Shown here piece after piece: positions 24,634-37,020 of a stretch of DNA of 64,000 nucleotides. The stretch is from Zygaena filipendulae (lineage: Eukaryota; Arthropoda; Insecta; Lepidoptera; Zygaenidae): assembly GCA_907165275.2 (NCBI GenBank), contig OU015663.1, positions 6,770,501-6,834,500 of the forward strand. Reading direction: 5' to 3'. The position numbers were made by a program, and so were the translations under genes. Below the pieces are notes generated by a model. It saw nothing but the letters and a program-made list of their open reading frames with translations. It was not told the DNA's origin and ran no database searches. The first letter of the stretch is position 1; each line of letters begins with the position of its first letter.

Positions 24634-25650
24634 CTACCTGCAGCAGTAGCCTTCTCCCTGCAGAAACAGCCGGAACGCTTCCGCGATCTTGCCCGGCTGC
24701 TCCTCCAACACCATGCCACAATCTGAAATACTCAACCATGAGGTCTTCGCTGGATCCAAGCGGCCGTTGAACGTCACTGTATCATCCACGTGAGGGGACA
24801 GACCGCCGGTCACGTTCAATATTGGAACTTTCACAGTATTGCTCTCTCGAGAAATGTCCAAATCAGTGCGGCGTAAGTAACTGTCGATGAACAAGGACAG
24901 ATTAGTTGGGTTAACGTGCGAAAAACATTCCTTGTAAACTTGCACCAGGTCATGATTTCGGTTCTCAGTGCTACGGCCAAAGTGATGCCACATCAAATAG
25001 TCCAGTGCGCCCTGAGTCATGCCACTGGACCGGAGCTGTCTAGTGTTAATTTTCTGATAGAGCCACTCGATCCATCCAGCTTGAGTTGAAGTACAGTTGA
25101 TCAAAGTTAGAGCGTCAACTTTCTGTGGATTCATAATAGCATAACGAGTTAAGATGTTTGCACCAGCACCCACACCGAATCCGATGAAGGATCTGATTCC
25201 AAAATGTCCTAAGACAAAGCCTATTTGTGAAGCAAGTTCATCGACAGTAGGGTAGATGTAGTCTTCAGGCAAAGTAGGAGCATTCTCTTCCTGGCCAGGT
25301 GCGTTGATGTGATAAATGCAGAATTTGTCTAGTATGTTTCTCATATCGACAAAGTTGAAGAACGCCTGAAAATTGGCTGCATAATTGAGTCCGAGGTCAT
25401 GGTAAGTGATTATGGCCCGCTTGGTGCGGTCACCGCGGACGGCCACGATGATATCTCCGCGGGAGGTCCTGACCCTTTCCTCCACGCATGCGCCGTCGCT
25501 CTGCAATCGGCGGTCCGATGGAAAATGCAACTGGACACTTTTCAGGTCGTCATCCAAATTATCTGAAGACATCATGTTTAGAAGTGCTATATTCTCTTGT
25601 ATTGTCGTTGGCATTTTAAAACCACTTTTCAGTAATATTTTTTCGCGCAC
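24634..25650 (-). CDS. NDRG/MESK2-family alpha/beta-hydrolase-fold protein, single exon (probable retrogene)
   Basis: Intact 338-residue ORF. NDRG proteins keep the alpha/beta-hydrolase fold but lack its catalytic residues and act in signalling and differentiation. Visible family marks: ITYHDLGLNY (81-90), FFNFVDM (97-103), INAPGQEENAP (115-125), YPTVDELA (133-140), GFGVGAGANIL (157-167) where hydrolases have the nucleophile, LTLINCTSTQAGWIEW (181-196), LSLFIDSYLRRTDL (251-264) and an ISDCGMVLEEQPGKIAEAFRLFLQGEGY end. The long threonine/serine-rich C-terminus of vertebrate NDRGs is absent. The first Met (25650) is taken; Met13 (MPTTIQENIALL) is an alternative. The coding region has no intron, whereas NDRG genes are normally multi-exon, so I infer retroposition. 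No poly(A) remnant or target duplication was recognised. A closer known relative is Drosophila MESK2. Confidence 0.93.
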   Translation of the reverse strand: MREKILLKSGFKMPTTIQENIALLNMMSSDNLDDDLKSVQLHFPSDRRLQSDGACVEERVRTSRGDIIVAVRGDRTKRAIITYHDLGLNYAANFQAFFNFVDMRNILDKFCIYHINAPGQEENAPTLPEDYIYPTVDELASQIGFVLGHFGIRSFIGFGVGAGANILTRYAIMNPQKVDALTLINCTSTQAGWIEWLYQKINTRQLRSSGMTQGALDYLMWHHFGRSTENRNHDLVQVYKECFSHVNPTNLSLFIDSYLRRTDLDISRESNTVKVPILNVTGGLSPHVDDTVTFNGRLDPAKTSWLSISDCGMVLEEQPGKIAEAFRLFLQGEGYCCR

Positions 25651-27758
25651 TTTTACTATTAGTTAGCACTTAGTAGTTATACCAACTTTGACGTAAGGAT
25701 GTTGCAGCTTATTTAATTTACGTCTAGATACTTATTAGCAGCGGAGAGTTTCGTCGTTAGAAGTTATTAAATCTTCAGTGCTGAATACGTCCATTTCTTG
25801 GATTCTTGCTTGTTATAGTAGTTTATAATAGTCACTTTTAGTCACTAGAACATTTTGTGAGCACTTTTTGTTTCTTTCTAGAGCACTTTTATAGCAAACA
25901 TTTAATATTTAACGCAGGATACAGTCAATAACGTGTGAGCTGGGCCAGCGAATGTCCCGAGCCCCAGTAGTCAGACACTTCGTCTAGACTCGGTCGACAT
26001 CGACGTAGCTCGAGACAAAATCAAGTTTGGTGAAACAGGTTTATATTCCCATGCGTTAAAAAGGGACAATATTATTATTCCACGCATGCGTCATCCAATT
26101 TGTCGATTTGTAGCGTAACATGATTACCATAGTTGTTTACATATTACGACTATTACGTACCTATAGATACTTTCATATTGTTAGCCTTGACAGTAACAAA
26201 GAAAATGAAAGTAAAATAAAAATGGTTTAGAAAAAACAAACTGGAATTATTTTGGCAAAATCTCGTCTTAAAGTGCCGTACCTACTCAATCAATGTTTGA
26301 AAGTATTTACAAGGGAAATGTACAAGTAGTAAAAGTATAAGTAGAATTTTTTAAATATTATAGGTACCTAAGTTATCTATTAGTGGCGTCAGGTTGAACC
26401 TTACTGAAGTAGGTACAAGCTTTTGTTACAATTACTTGTACATAGATAAGCAATAGTGTTTTAACTCACACTGGAGAAATTTTGAAGTAAATCTTGTTTT
26501 AAAATTATAGCGCCATTTGATGTCAAAATTTTTTTATGTTCAACAACTTGTTGGTATTTAAACAATGTAATAAGGTAAACACATAGTTAAAAAACGTTCT
26601 ATTTTCTGTATCAATAACTTAATTTTGTGGGTTAACATGTTATTGCTAAACGGCGTCCACTTTTGTTTCCGGTTGTCCTATGCCATGCTATATTATTAGG
26701 GTTGTGTGTAATCTATTTGGCTGGAGCCGTGCCAACTGCCAAGCCCTTCGCTGGCTGGGCTTTACTTAGGTACCTGTATCCGTGACTCGATGTAGGTTTT
26801 TTATTTTATAATAATAATATTAATGACTCCATCAGTTAGAGAAAGGGAGCGCAGATTACTATAAAACCGACTTATTTTGACCTAGGTATAGCGATAAACT
26901 TTTTTGTAATAAATTAGATTAGCAGTCAAAAAATAAGTTCTTGAGCTGATACGCGAAGGTGGCAAAGTGAAATTCGCAGCACTACTTTTTCTCCTTTGTA
27001 TGTAGTGAGAGGTAATGAAACGACTTCAACTGGGTTCTAAAATTAGGTGACAAGCATCATTCGTAGTTATTTTACGTGAAGTAACACCGAAGTCTACACT
27101 TTACATACTCATTTACTTTCCATAACTGAATCGAAGGACTTAATTAATCTTAATTTTTTGCTGATTGTTCTGTCTATAGACTCTAGAGTCTAGACCTTTC
27201 AAACAAAGGTTTGAATATTTAACGGCAGTTTGTTTAGTTTTTTTTTTGTAAGTTGTTTATTAATTATTACAATAAATAATTGATGTTTTTCAGCTTTCGG
27301 TACCACTTTGTTCGAAATCGTGACTCTAATAATCCTACTAATAATATAAATGTGAAAGTGTGGATGTTTGTTACTCCATCACGCAAAAACGGCTGAACGG
27401 ATTTGGATCAAATTTGGCATGCACGTTGTCAGGGATATAGAGAAGGACATTGTGTACTTTTTATCCCGGAATCCCGCGGGAACTCCGAAATTACCGCGGG
27501 TGAAACCACGGGGCACAGCTAATTATCAATGTAATATATCAATTCGACCTTTCGTGTCATACCTAATTAATGACCACCACGTACCGTGATATGATTGACA
27601 TGTCGATCGATAAGTACTTACCTACTTACCGTTAAACCCACCCCCCAAACGCTTTCAACAATCATTTAAATATTGTTATTCTAAAAAAATATGTTCAGTG
27701 CCGTATCCGTGTAAAATTTTTCATTTAAAGTTTAGATATTTAACCTTTTTTTCTAACA
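25651..27758. other. Intergenic region between the NDRG-type and REJ-type genes
   Basis: AT-rich sequence holding the presumed promoters of the minus-strand NDRG-type gene and the plus-strand REJ-type gene. Apart from one Helitron copy (27333-27522), no gene or clear regulatory motif was recognised. Confidence 0.6.
27333..27522 (+). mobile_element. Complete short Helitron (non-autonomous)
   Basis: 190 bp from TCctactaataatataaatg to the hairpin 'ccgcgggtgaaaccacgg' plus 'ggcacagCTAA', inserted between A and T as Helitrons do. It is the best full-length example of the main family here. It ends 236 bases before the start codon of the REJ-type gene. Confidence 0.75.
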
Positions 27759-30700
27759 ATGTCCGTTAGTTTAGTTCAGAAATTATTAATTGCATCCATT
27801 TTGACTGTTTTCTTAATAAAAATAGTTGTAAGTTTGTATTTTATATCAATATCTTCTCTGTTAATTAGATACTGTTCTTATCAATCAATTTCTATTCTTT
27901 TAATCGATATATTCGGAGCTCATGTCCTTATTTATTTATTAGTTGGTTTTATTCGCTTGTATTTCGGAACTTTCTCGGGAGCTGTTTTATAAAAACTCTT
28001 AATAAAATCGTAAATAAACACGGTATATAAGCTTAGTTTCATTCAAAGCTGCCTAAGGGTTTTTGAGTGATGCGCTTTAAATATCAACAAACGAAAAAAA
28101 AAACTAAAATGGTCATAATGCGTTTAGTTACTTCTTTACAGATCTTTCATTGTTTCAAGTACCTGTGTAACAGACACAGTTTTATTTTGCGCTCGCAACA
28201 TACCTACGAGATGGCTAAGGGCTCCGATTGTTAAATTAAAATCTAAAACTGGGTGAAAATTGGTATATCGTGCATTGTGTTATTTAATGGTCGATTCTCT
28301 TTAAATACTCATGTATTTAAAGCGATCACCCGGTACTTTCAGTCCTCCACGAAACTTACTTAGGTGCAAGACCTAGCCAATCAAAATCTTATTTTACTAC
28401 ATTACTTACAGAAGGTAGAATCATCACCAACGTCATCTGATTTCCGTGTACTGGCGCCTCACTTTATATGTCCAAAGGAGACTTCTGAAGATGATCCCAT
28501 TGTTAAACCAGATAACACTGTTATTACGTGAGTGATCTCTTGTGATGAACATCGTAATTAAGCTGGAACACAGTTTCTGCCTCAAAAGAACTATCTCAAT
28601 TTTGTTAAATTCAATTTAAAATTTAATTGTAGCCTCCAGACTAAGGCGGGTGCGGATCTGTATTTTCACTGGATTGTCCGTTGGAAGCCCCTGTTTGGGG
28701 CGACGCAGAGGTTCACACTCATGGTGTGGGACACGGTGCGTGTTCTCGAGGTCAAGTTAAATGTGCCCCCGCGGGAACGTTACGTTTATGTCATCGATAA
28801 CAAACAGGTATATGTATATTTTCAAGGATTATAATTATAATACTTTCATGGTATTTCGTTTGTGGTGTAAACAGGTAGGTATAGGTAGGTGAGCCCTATA
28901 ACTTGCCGATCAGGGTGAAACGGTTGTCCTAGATTAATGGTATTACCTATCTATATTTAAAATACATTTTTTTATTTTAAATATAATTCAAGTAGATAAA
29001 TCTATCATTTTTTATACTAAACCAAAGAGAATATGGTATAAGCACTGAGTTATTGAATAAAATTATTTTAGTACTTTCTAACATCTAATTTCAATTCACA
29101 AATCTACTTCTTTTCATATTTCCAACCAGTGTGGACATGGAGGTTGACTCCTCAAGTGGTCAACCCGCAGGGTACTGAAGAGTTTTATTGGTTGAACGCG
29201 CTCAGGAACTACTTTTTCGAATTTTAAAATTCTTTTTGTGTTGGATGTTCCATATAATTATCGATGAAGGCTAATAGGCTATAAAACATGACGTTTTATA
29301 GCCAAAAGGGGGACCAAAAGGGGCGGAGCATTAAACTAACGCGGGTGAAACCGCGGGGCACAGCTAGTTAGGAAAACAGAGAACCTTCCTTTTTATTTTT
29401 CCAGTTACTCCGAGGCATTGAATACACGTTCAACGTAACAGGGGTCGCAGCAAACGGTGAATTAGGTGCTACGAAATATTTTGCCATCGACAACACGAGA
29501 GGTGAACACGAATTGCAAATGACCGAGGGGCGCGCCGATTTGTTCTCTATGGTGCTCCTCGGTTCCCAGACTGCATACGCTGACGTAGCCTTTGTGGTAG
29601 AAGCTCAAGTAACGACATGTCACGCCACACAAGATTATTATGTAAGTCTACGACACTGTGATTTTATATTCTGAAATCTGAAGAATCTCGTCCCTCGTCA
29701 ATTAATTTAAATATAAATATTAATTGTATATTTATATTTATATGCAGTGTAACTTGAATAGGTCCTCATTACCTGAAGACAACATGGTAACGGTAAGGTT
29801 GGTGCATATAATACGAGTATTTCAATGTATTTCTAGCAATGAACGAAAAATGCTACTTCATTAACTCTGCGATATAGTACGGGCTGAAGGTCTCGAGGTA
29901 TTTTAATTTTTAAGTTTAGATTTATATGAAATAATCCAATTCTAGACCTTCGACACATGATAAAAAATAGTATAGTGGAAGTGTTCCATATAAATATTCT
30001 GTTTGTGGGCATCGAGATTACCTACATATTACCTATTGTCAAAATGTTTGTGGGTAAGCGCATCACTTGAGTGATAACAGCTAATGGAACGATTTCAGAC
30101 CAATTTTTTTTACGCAAATTTTTTTTTAGTTCTTATCAGATTTTTAGGGCAAGAAAATTTAAAAAGGTGTCCGGAAAATTGGAAAATTCCGAAAAAACTT
30201 TTCTATCGAATTCATTTTTATCGAAGTTTGTATAGGACAAAAGCTGTCTAGTTAGCTAGGAAGTAATTCAGAAAATATTCAAAGATGCGTCATAATGTTA
30301 CGATTTTGTTTTCCAGTTTGTTTGGCAAGTTCAAAGCGAAAATTTTGACCTTGTAGATACATCCAACATTTCGGGCTCTAGACTGGAAATTCCGCCATAT
30401 GCTTTGAAAGCCGGCTTAACGTACAACGTTATCTGTCAAATTATCAAACTAAGCAATGGATTTTTCATCACAGAGGTACATATCACGTATCACGTTATGC
30501 AATTATAAGTATTATAATTGCATAACAGGTATATAATTATATCATATGTACTCTCCGACAATTTCGCAGGCGGAACGCTGGGGCTCCACTGAAAATCAGC
30601 GCTGGGACCACTACGGTCACAGCAAATGCTGAGTGGAGTCCCTTTTAGCAAGGCACTGCACCACATAGTGTTATTTATCTTCAAATTATTAAATAGTTGT

Positions 30701-33700
30701 TGCATGGTGTATGTGTTTACTCTGCTAAATAAAGTGTATCTTATCTTATCTTATCTTATCAATGTATGAAATCAAGAGGCCCTACCTCCATATTTTTAAC
30801 GATGTTATAAACCTTACATCCATTAAAATTTCGATCTTACACACTGCCGGTAAAGTTGAAATTGTTATAATTTTTTCGATATAAGGTTGTAAAGTTCCGG
30901 CCCTATACCACTAACTCTATAATTAAGACTTTAGGTATGAGGCCAGAAGTTTAAATAAATGGTAAATCACTTTTCAGTCAGCTTTGCCCTTCACTGTAAT
31001 AAGTGGGGGATTAGAAATTTACACAAGTGTCGACCAACTGATTGTTACTGCTAACCGCACGTTTACATTAGAATCCATGACAGTTAGTCATGACTACCGC
31101 CCAGATAACTTAACTGTAAGTATATTTTATAGGATTTTTTTTGCTGGGATTACCTACTTACAGAAACGGGTATAGACAACTTTAAAAGATAAAGCTGCTG
31201 CTACATATTGTACCTACCTACTTTACTGGAGGCCTACTTTCGTTTTACAATCAATGAACTATCGTTTCGATTTTTTATAGTTCTGCGTGTAGCTATAGCT
31301 ACACGTAGACAGGTACATTACATACAATATGTAAATTTGCCCACATACTACGGCTCACAAATGTCTGCGACTGTGTTTCAAACAAATGCTGAACTCATCA
31401 AAACTGTTTTGTCGAATCCAAATCCCGATTATATCGGAACTATGATAACGGAAGAAGTACCTACTTAAGCGCACAGAATGGAAATATAGCTACTCCTTAA
31501 TGATGGTGTCATTTATATTATGCTTTTGTATTATTAAGACACAATGCCATGACTTTATTACCTATTAAATTCGTAATTTTTTATTTTATTTACAGTATCT
31601 ATGGGAATGTAGTTTCGAAGGCTTGTTGTGCGTTCTTTTTCAAAAAAGTAACGATGGAACATTAACATTTTCCTCTGGCTTACCCGAAGTTGGACGGTGG
31701 GTTCAAGAATAAGTTGCATGGTTGATACAACTTCAACTCTGTTAAACCCACATAATGTACATATTTTCTCTTCCTTCATCAGTTACAAAGTAACAGTTAA
31801 AGTTGCTGCCATGGATCAATCTGCTACAGCTGCCATTACTATTGAAGTCGTTAAATCAGTTCTGCCGGTGATACAGGTAAAATGTCATTCCTTATGTTAA
31901 CTTTTGAAAATATGTTTCATTCGTAAATAAATTCAGGGTTCTCTCATGTTTTATGTCAATGACTATTTTCCATATCATTAAACCTTTCTACTAATATGTC
32001 AGCTAACGAAGCATTTTTATTTAAATTTTTAGTAATGAAGCTGGAAATAAATTAGGTAAGTAGTACTTACTTATTAAATAATAAATATTGCTTATAATAC
32101 CTATTATCATTCAGATAGATCCCATGCAACGAGTTCATAACGAAGGCAACATAGTTTCTTTGACGGCGAATGCAAGCGATTTAGTTCCCACTTGTAAGTT
32201 GACTTGGTACTACGCCTCACAAGAATTTTTAACCAATGAAGTAGACGTTAACGTTACTTGCATTGAGTTTCAGGTTAGTACAAATATATGTACCTACTTT
32301 CTGACAAAAACTAATATCACGTAATTTTACTGTATTATTTCGTATTAATTACGCAGGTTATATTAGGCAGGCATATACCTATTAAATTTAGTTGCTAAAT
32401 ATAGCTGATTCCCGCGACTCCTGTTGCGTCAATTTAGATTTTGTCAATCAATTTTCTATCCTCAGGGAACAGTAATTTCTTAATAAATGAAAGGTCGAAA
32501 TTTCATGATGATAGGTTGAGTAGTCAAGGCGTAAATGCGTAACAAACGAACAAACTCATTTTTATTTATTAAAGTGTGAAATTTTAGAAATGTGAAAAAT
32601 AAATATTGAAATTCCTATGAAATCTAACCCTCGGTCCATAAACTAAAGAAAAAAACTTAAAAGCAACCCACTTCTGCTATAAAAATAAACACAAAGCAAA
32701 ATCTCATGTAGACAGTATATCTATTACTAGTTGTGCCCCGCGGTTTCACCCGCGTTAATTTCAGAGTTCCCGCGGGAATTCCGGGATAAAAAGTACCCTA
32801 TGTGTTAATCTGATATATAAGCTATATTATTGTAAAGTTTCATTTAAATCCATCCAGTAATTTTTGCGTGAAAGAGTAACAAACATCGATCCATCCATAC
32901 ATTCTTACAAACTTTCGCGTTTATAATATTAGTAGGATGTAAATAAAACTTGTTTTTGTACACAGTACGGTGAGGCACTCACAGAAAGTGTGACGTTGTA
33001 TTCCTTAGAAGAGAACTTTTTAAACGAGCTGACTGACTTCACAAACGAGACGGAGTGGCGACAGCTCTCTGTGGATATGGCGATAACAGCCGCAGGTAGA
33101 GCACGTTTCGTGGCTGAGTGCGGATGCTCGCTTGCGTTCGATTGTGACACCGAAGGCACAGCTTATGCTGATATCACGTTCTTCATAAATAGAAACCCTC
33201 AATCAAGAGATGTAATGGTTAGTGTACAATGTACATGATAGCTAGATCTTTAATCACTACCTATATCTTTTGCAAATGGCGCAAATGGCTCCATTCGATA
33301 GCGAATAATAGTAGGTAAGTGCCCTACGTTCACTATCTCATTATAGGTAGGTATGTAGGTACTTACCTGACTGTTTCAAACAGTCCGTGTGAAGTGATTG
33401 CGACAAAAACCTATAGTTCAATTTAGTGTTAGGAATTTCTTTAAGTGATTTTGGGTGCTGCATAATACCTATATGTTTTAACAAAAATACAAGATAGACG
33501 AATAGGTAGGACACTTTAATATTATTCTTTTTTGTCACGATGATTTGTATCTTTTATTTTTCTCAACTTTGCTTTCAAGTTGTCTCCAGAGTCGGGAACG
33601 GCATTGGAGACTGTTTTCCGCATTAGCACATCATCAGCTATGGACTCGGACATGCCTTTACGTTACTCGTTCTACTGTAGAGTTGGTAACAATGACACGC

Positions 33701-35182
33701 TCTTACTCGCTTCGTATATTGAATATTTGGCTACTGATACCGTTCTTCCCTATGTTGGTAAGTTTGATACTAATATCGTTTTAAAATATGTTGGCAAGTT
33801 GAATACCTACTTACCTACGTCAAAAACGGCCAGTTTCGACCTTTTTCTATTAAGGTTAGGTATAATAAGAATAACAGCTGTGTCCTGCAGATTCACCCCC
33901 ATCAATTTGAGGAAAATACTACTGAAATAATATATTCTATTACTACATCATTTTTGAGTAACTTTAAGTTTTAACCGTTTACGCAGTGTACGCAATGGAA
34001 GGTCTCAAAAGGAATAATTTTTTCCGTTTTTTTGCAACAGTTTTCATTGCTGCTCCGCTCCTATATATTGCTCTTAATGACACTGCGTTTTTCGTCTGCG
34101 TAGAGGGTGTCACAGAAGTGTGGGTAGAGGTGTGCGATTTCCGTGGCGCGTGTTCGGTGAGCACTCCACGAGCTGTGGCGGTGGCAGCGGGCAGCGGTCA
34201 CACCGCTGGATTGATGTTACAAGCAGCGCGGGCGCATCTGCGTCGCTGTGAGATCATACAGCTACGGAAAGTCATCGTTTCAAGCCTCGTTACTTATTAC
34301 GTAGGTAAATTAAATATCATGTAGATTGTAGTTACTACACATACGCTGTGCCTCGCGGTTTCACCCTTATAACAAAAATCACTTATCTTATAGTGAAATT
34401 CCCATCAAAATCGGTCTAAACAGACAGACAAACAGACAGACCAACCGACATAATTTTTAAGAATTGATTTCTTTCTTCTATCTAATATCTTTATTTGTCA
34501 TTGTACTGTTTGTGTGATATTCAATAGTGTTTTTCATTCATTTCATTCATTGTAACTGTGACCGTACCTACTTTTTAGTAGTAGGTAGGTATTTAGTATG
34601 AAGCTGTTATTTTGATATTACAGACACTTTTATTTTTATGTAGCTGGTACTTATACGTGTTATTAATTTTATGAAATAATTATTTATTTTTTTTAGTTAA
34701 TTTATTTACTATACACTCGTTTTATACAAGAATCACTACAAAGTATATAGGTACAGGTAGATAAATATTAGTAGATACCCATGCAATTGAAGGTTCTCTA
34801 AATTTGATCGAAGAAATATCCAAGCTTATTATGAAAAAAAGGTACCCCATGGTACCGTTCGCGTTACCGTGGGAAGATCTATCGTTATGCGTCCGCCGTA
34901 ATAAATCCCATCCAACAAGATTTCTGCTATGAGTAAAATTATGGATCGATTACGTTTAGGTATAGGTACGTATCTAGAGGTTCAATGACAACAGATACAT
35001 CACATAATTAATGTACCTCTTTTATTATACCTACACAGAAAGCTGGACAAACGGAGATATCGTCCAGCTTAGCTGGCCAATTTCTCACAACGTTATCTGA
35101 ATTCGTCACCTACAACTGCACTTCGAGCAACAACGATGAGATCTCAGCGTTATTGAACTGGGTTGAAGTCTTCGGACCCTAG
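27759..35182 (+). CDS. Secreted REJ-like protein (polycystin-1/egg-jelly-receptor-type domain without membrane part)
   Basis: Exons: 27759-27827, 28412-28527, 28633-28807, 29405-29641, 29748-29792, 30317-30475, 30978-31115, 31596-31696, 31783-31876, 32115-32273, 32966-33217, 33580-33757, 34104-34300, 35039-35182 (TAG). Every junction is AG/GT, all phases agree, and the sum is 2064 nt, giving 687 residues. Exon 1 encodes a signal peptide (LLIASILTVFLIKIV). The body has REJ-like strands: FVWQVQSENFDL then LEIPPYALKAGLTYNVICQI, YLWECSFEGLLC, YKVTVKVAAMDQ, LTWYYASQEF, YSFYCRVGNND, VWVEVCDFRGACS. REJ domains occur in polycystin-1 and sea-urchin sperm receptors, normally followed by GPS and 11 membrane helices. 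Here a stop ends the protein and AATAAA follows at 35274-35279. Function unknown; REJ assignment is by pattern only. Confidence 0.8.
29275..29368 (+). repeat. Helitron 3' end in REJ-gene intron
   Basis: Ends with hairpin 'cgcgggtgaaaccgcgg' and 'ggcacagCTAG' 36 bases before the splice acceptor of exon 29405-29641. The upstream part has 'ataggctataaaacatgacg' and its own inverted copy. Confidence 0.6.
30575..30760 (+). repeat. Non-LTR retrotransposon 3' end with (cttat)n tail
   Basis: GC-rich stretch (cgcaggcggaacgctggggc, ggagtcccttttagcaaggc) ending in 'taaataaagtgtatcttatc' and four 'ttatc' units. This is typical of a LINE 3' end dropped into the intron 30476-30977. Confidence 0.5.
32727..32936 (-). 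mobile_element. Complete short Helitron, reverse orientation
   Basis: CTAG plus hairpin 'ccccgcggtttcacccgcg' at 32727 and the 5' end inverse 'ttataatattagtagGA' at 32936. It lies 29 bases before the acceptor of exon 32966-33217. A decayed relative lies at about 32400-32560 in the same intron. Confidence 0.75.
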
Positions 35183-35449
35183 TAATTTATTTCTTTTTTT
35201 CATCAAACGAAAAACGCCGTTGTTCGGAGCTTATCTGATATTAAACTAAAATGTTAACGGTACTTATAAGTAAAATAAAGTGTGTGCTATTTATTCTAAA
35301 CTATTATTGCAGTTACACTCGCGTGAATATCCGTTCTTGCCTTAGGAACGTTATTTCGGAATGAAAAATAAGCGATGTTAATTTAAAACATTTCTTATTT
35401 TAACTTTGGGCGAAATTTCATCCTAATATGTTCAGCCATTTATGTATGA

Positions 35450-35605
35450 CTAGCTGTGCCCCGCGGTTTTACCCGCGGTAATTTCGGAGTTCCCGCGGGA
35501 ATTCTGGGATAAAAAGTACCCTATGTTCTTCTCTATACCCCTGACAACGTGCATGCCAAATTTCATTCAAATCCGTTCAGCCGTTTTTGCGTGATTAGAG
35601 TAAAC
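35450..35605 (-). repeat. Truncated Helitron, reverse orientation
   Basis: CTAG plus 'ccccgcggttttacccgcgg', then 'acccctgacaacgtgcatgc' and 'gccgtttttgcgtgattaga'. The 5' end is missing and unrelated sequence follows. Confidence 0.65.
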
Positions 35606-36480
35606 GTATGCGAGGATAAGAGCTTGAAAAGCGCATTTTCATCCAACTTGCTTCAAATTTATCGTCACTGCTCAGCTCCTATGTGTCTGCGTTATTTTAT
35701 ATAGCCTATAACCTGCCCAGGAGTGTGGACTACAATCGTACCAAGTTTGATTAAAATCCCTTCAGTAGTTTTTGACCTATGCGTGCACATACAGACAGAG
35801 ACAGACAGACAAAAAATTTACTGATCGCATTTTTGACATCAGTGTCGATGACCATTCATTCTCCAATATTAATTTTGAATATATATTCAATGTACAGAAT
35901 TGACCTCTCTACAGTTTTATTATAAGTATAGATTAAATCACTAATATCCTTGATGGGCTAGATGAGTGAACTTTAGTTTTTATTCCGTCTTGAAGATATA
36001 TTGTAGTACACGAACTAGTTTCCTTTATGTTTATAGTTATTAGTCTAACTTTAAAATACAGACTTACTTAATCGGTTCACAGAAAGACAAGGAAAGTACT
36101 AGCGAAAAAGTAGTAACTAACGCTACTATTAACATTTAACGCGAGCGGAGTCGCAGGCATCAGCTATCTTAAATAAAAGATAAAGAAAAAGGAAAATAAG
36201 TTTAACCATTCATTTATTAGAAGTAGCAAATAATACAGTTGTGAAATTAGACGCAGGAGTTGGAGGGCAAGTACCTACCCTTAATATTGAAGACAGCAAA
36301 TAAAAAAGTTAACACTGCATTCGAAAACTTCTGATGAATGCCATGACTTGAGCCGAGAACCGCACTAGTGAGATGAATTTAGCAAGTATGTAAAGTTATC
36401 GCAATTAAAACTTTGTAAAAAGGATGACATAAAATCGCCAGCGATCTCTTGAGGACAAATTTAGTTGAAGTTACATAATA

Positions 36481-36597
36481 TGGGCAATCAACCTTGCTTG
36501 GGATTAAACCCGATAAAAGTCTGCCGTTTGCGGGTTAAACCCGATAAAGACCGTGAAAGGCTGGCGGGTTTAAACCCAAGCACCGGGTTGATTGCCC
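36481..36597. repeat. Short hairpin (fold-back) element
   Basis: Inverted arms 'gggcaatcaacc.tgcttggg' and its complement 'cccaagcaccgggttgattgccc', with further inner arms 'ttaaacccg' and 'cgggtttaaa'. About 117 bp and non-coding, a typical MITE-size palindrome. Confidence 0.65.
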
Positions 36598-37020
36598 ATC
36601 TATAGTTGAAGTACGAAGTGTTGAATTCATTTATTTCTATGATCGAAGTAAAACAATAACGCTTGAATTTTTATGATACAGCCGAAAGGGATTAATCTCA
36701 AAGATCTATTTTCCAAAATAAGAACTTCAAAATGGTCTCGTAATTTGGACGTTTCTATACACACAGTATACAAAGTAATGTTTGAATGCAGTTTTACTAA
36801 TTTTTATAAATTTAAATTTGCTGCAACTCCCGACTATGTATAGGTAAGTAAGTATATAAACACCGACTGATACTAGATATCTCTAGTACCTACTAAGCTA
36901 CTTAAATGACGTAATCTTAATGAAAGTTATTAATATATATGGTCACTTAAAAATGTAATAACTAATCTTCCTTGTTTTCATTTCGAATTTGAAAGAAATA
37001 AAATACTTCATTATTATATA

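Noticed and set aside
27759..27992. 77-residue hydrophobic ORF, looking like a small membrane protein
   Set aside because: A consensus donor (gtaagt) at 27828 ends the coding part after 23 codons; this segment is the signal-peptide exon of the REJ-type gene.
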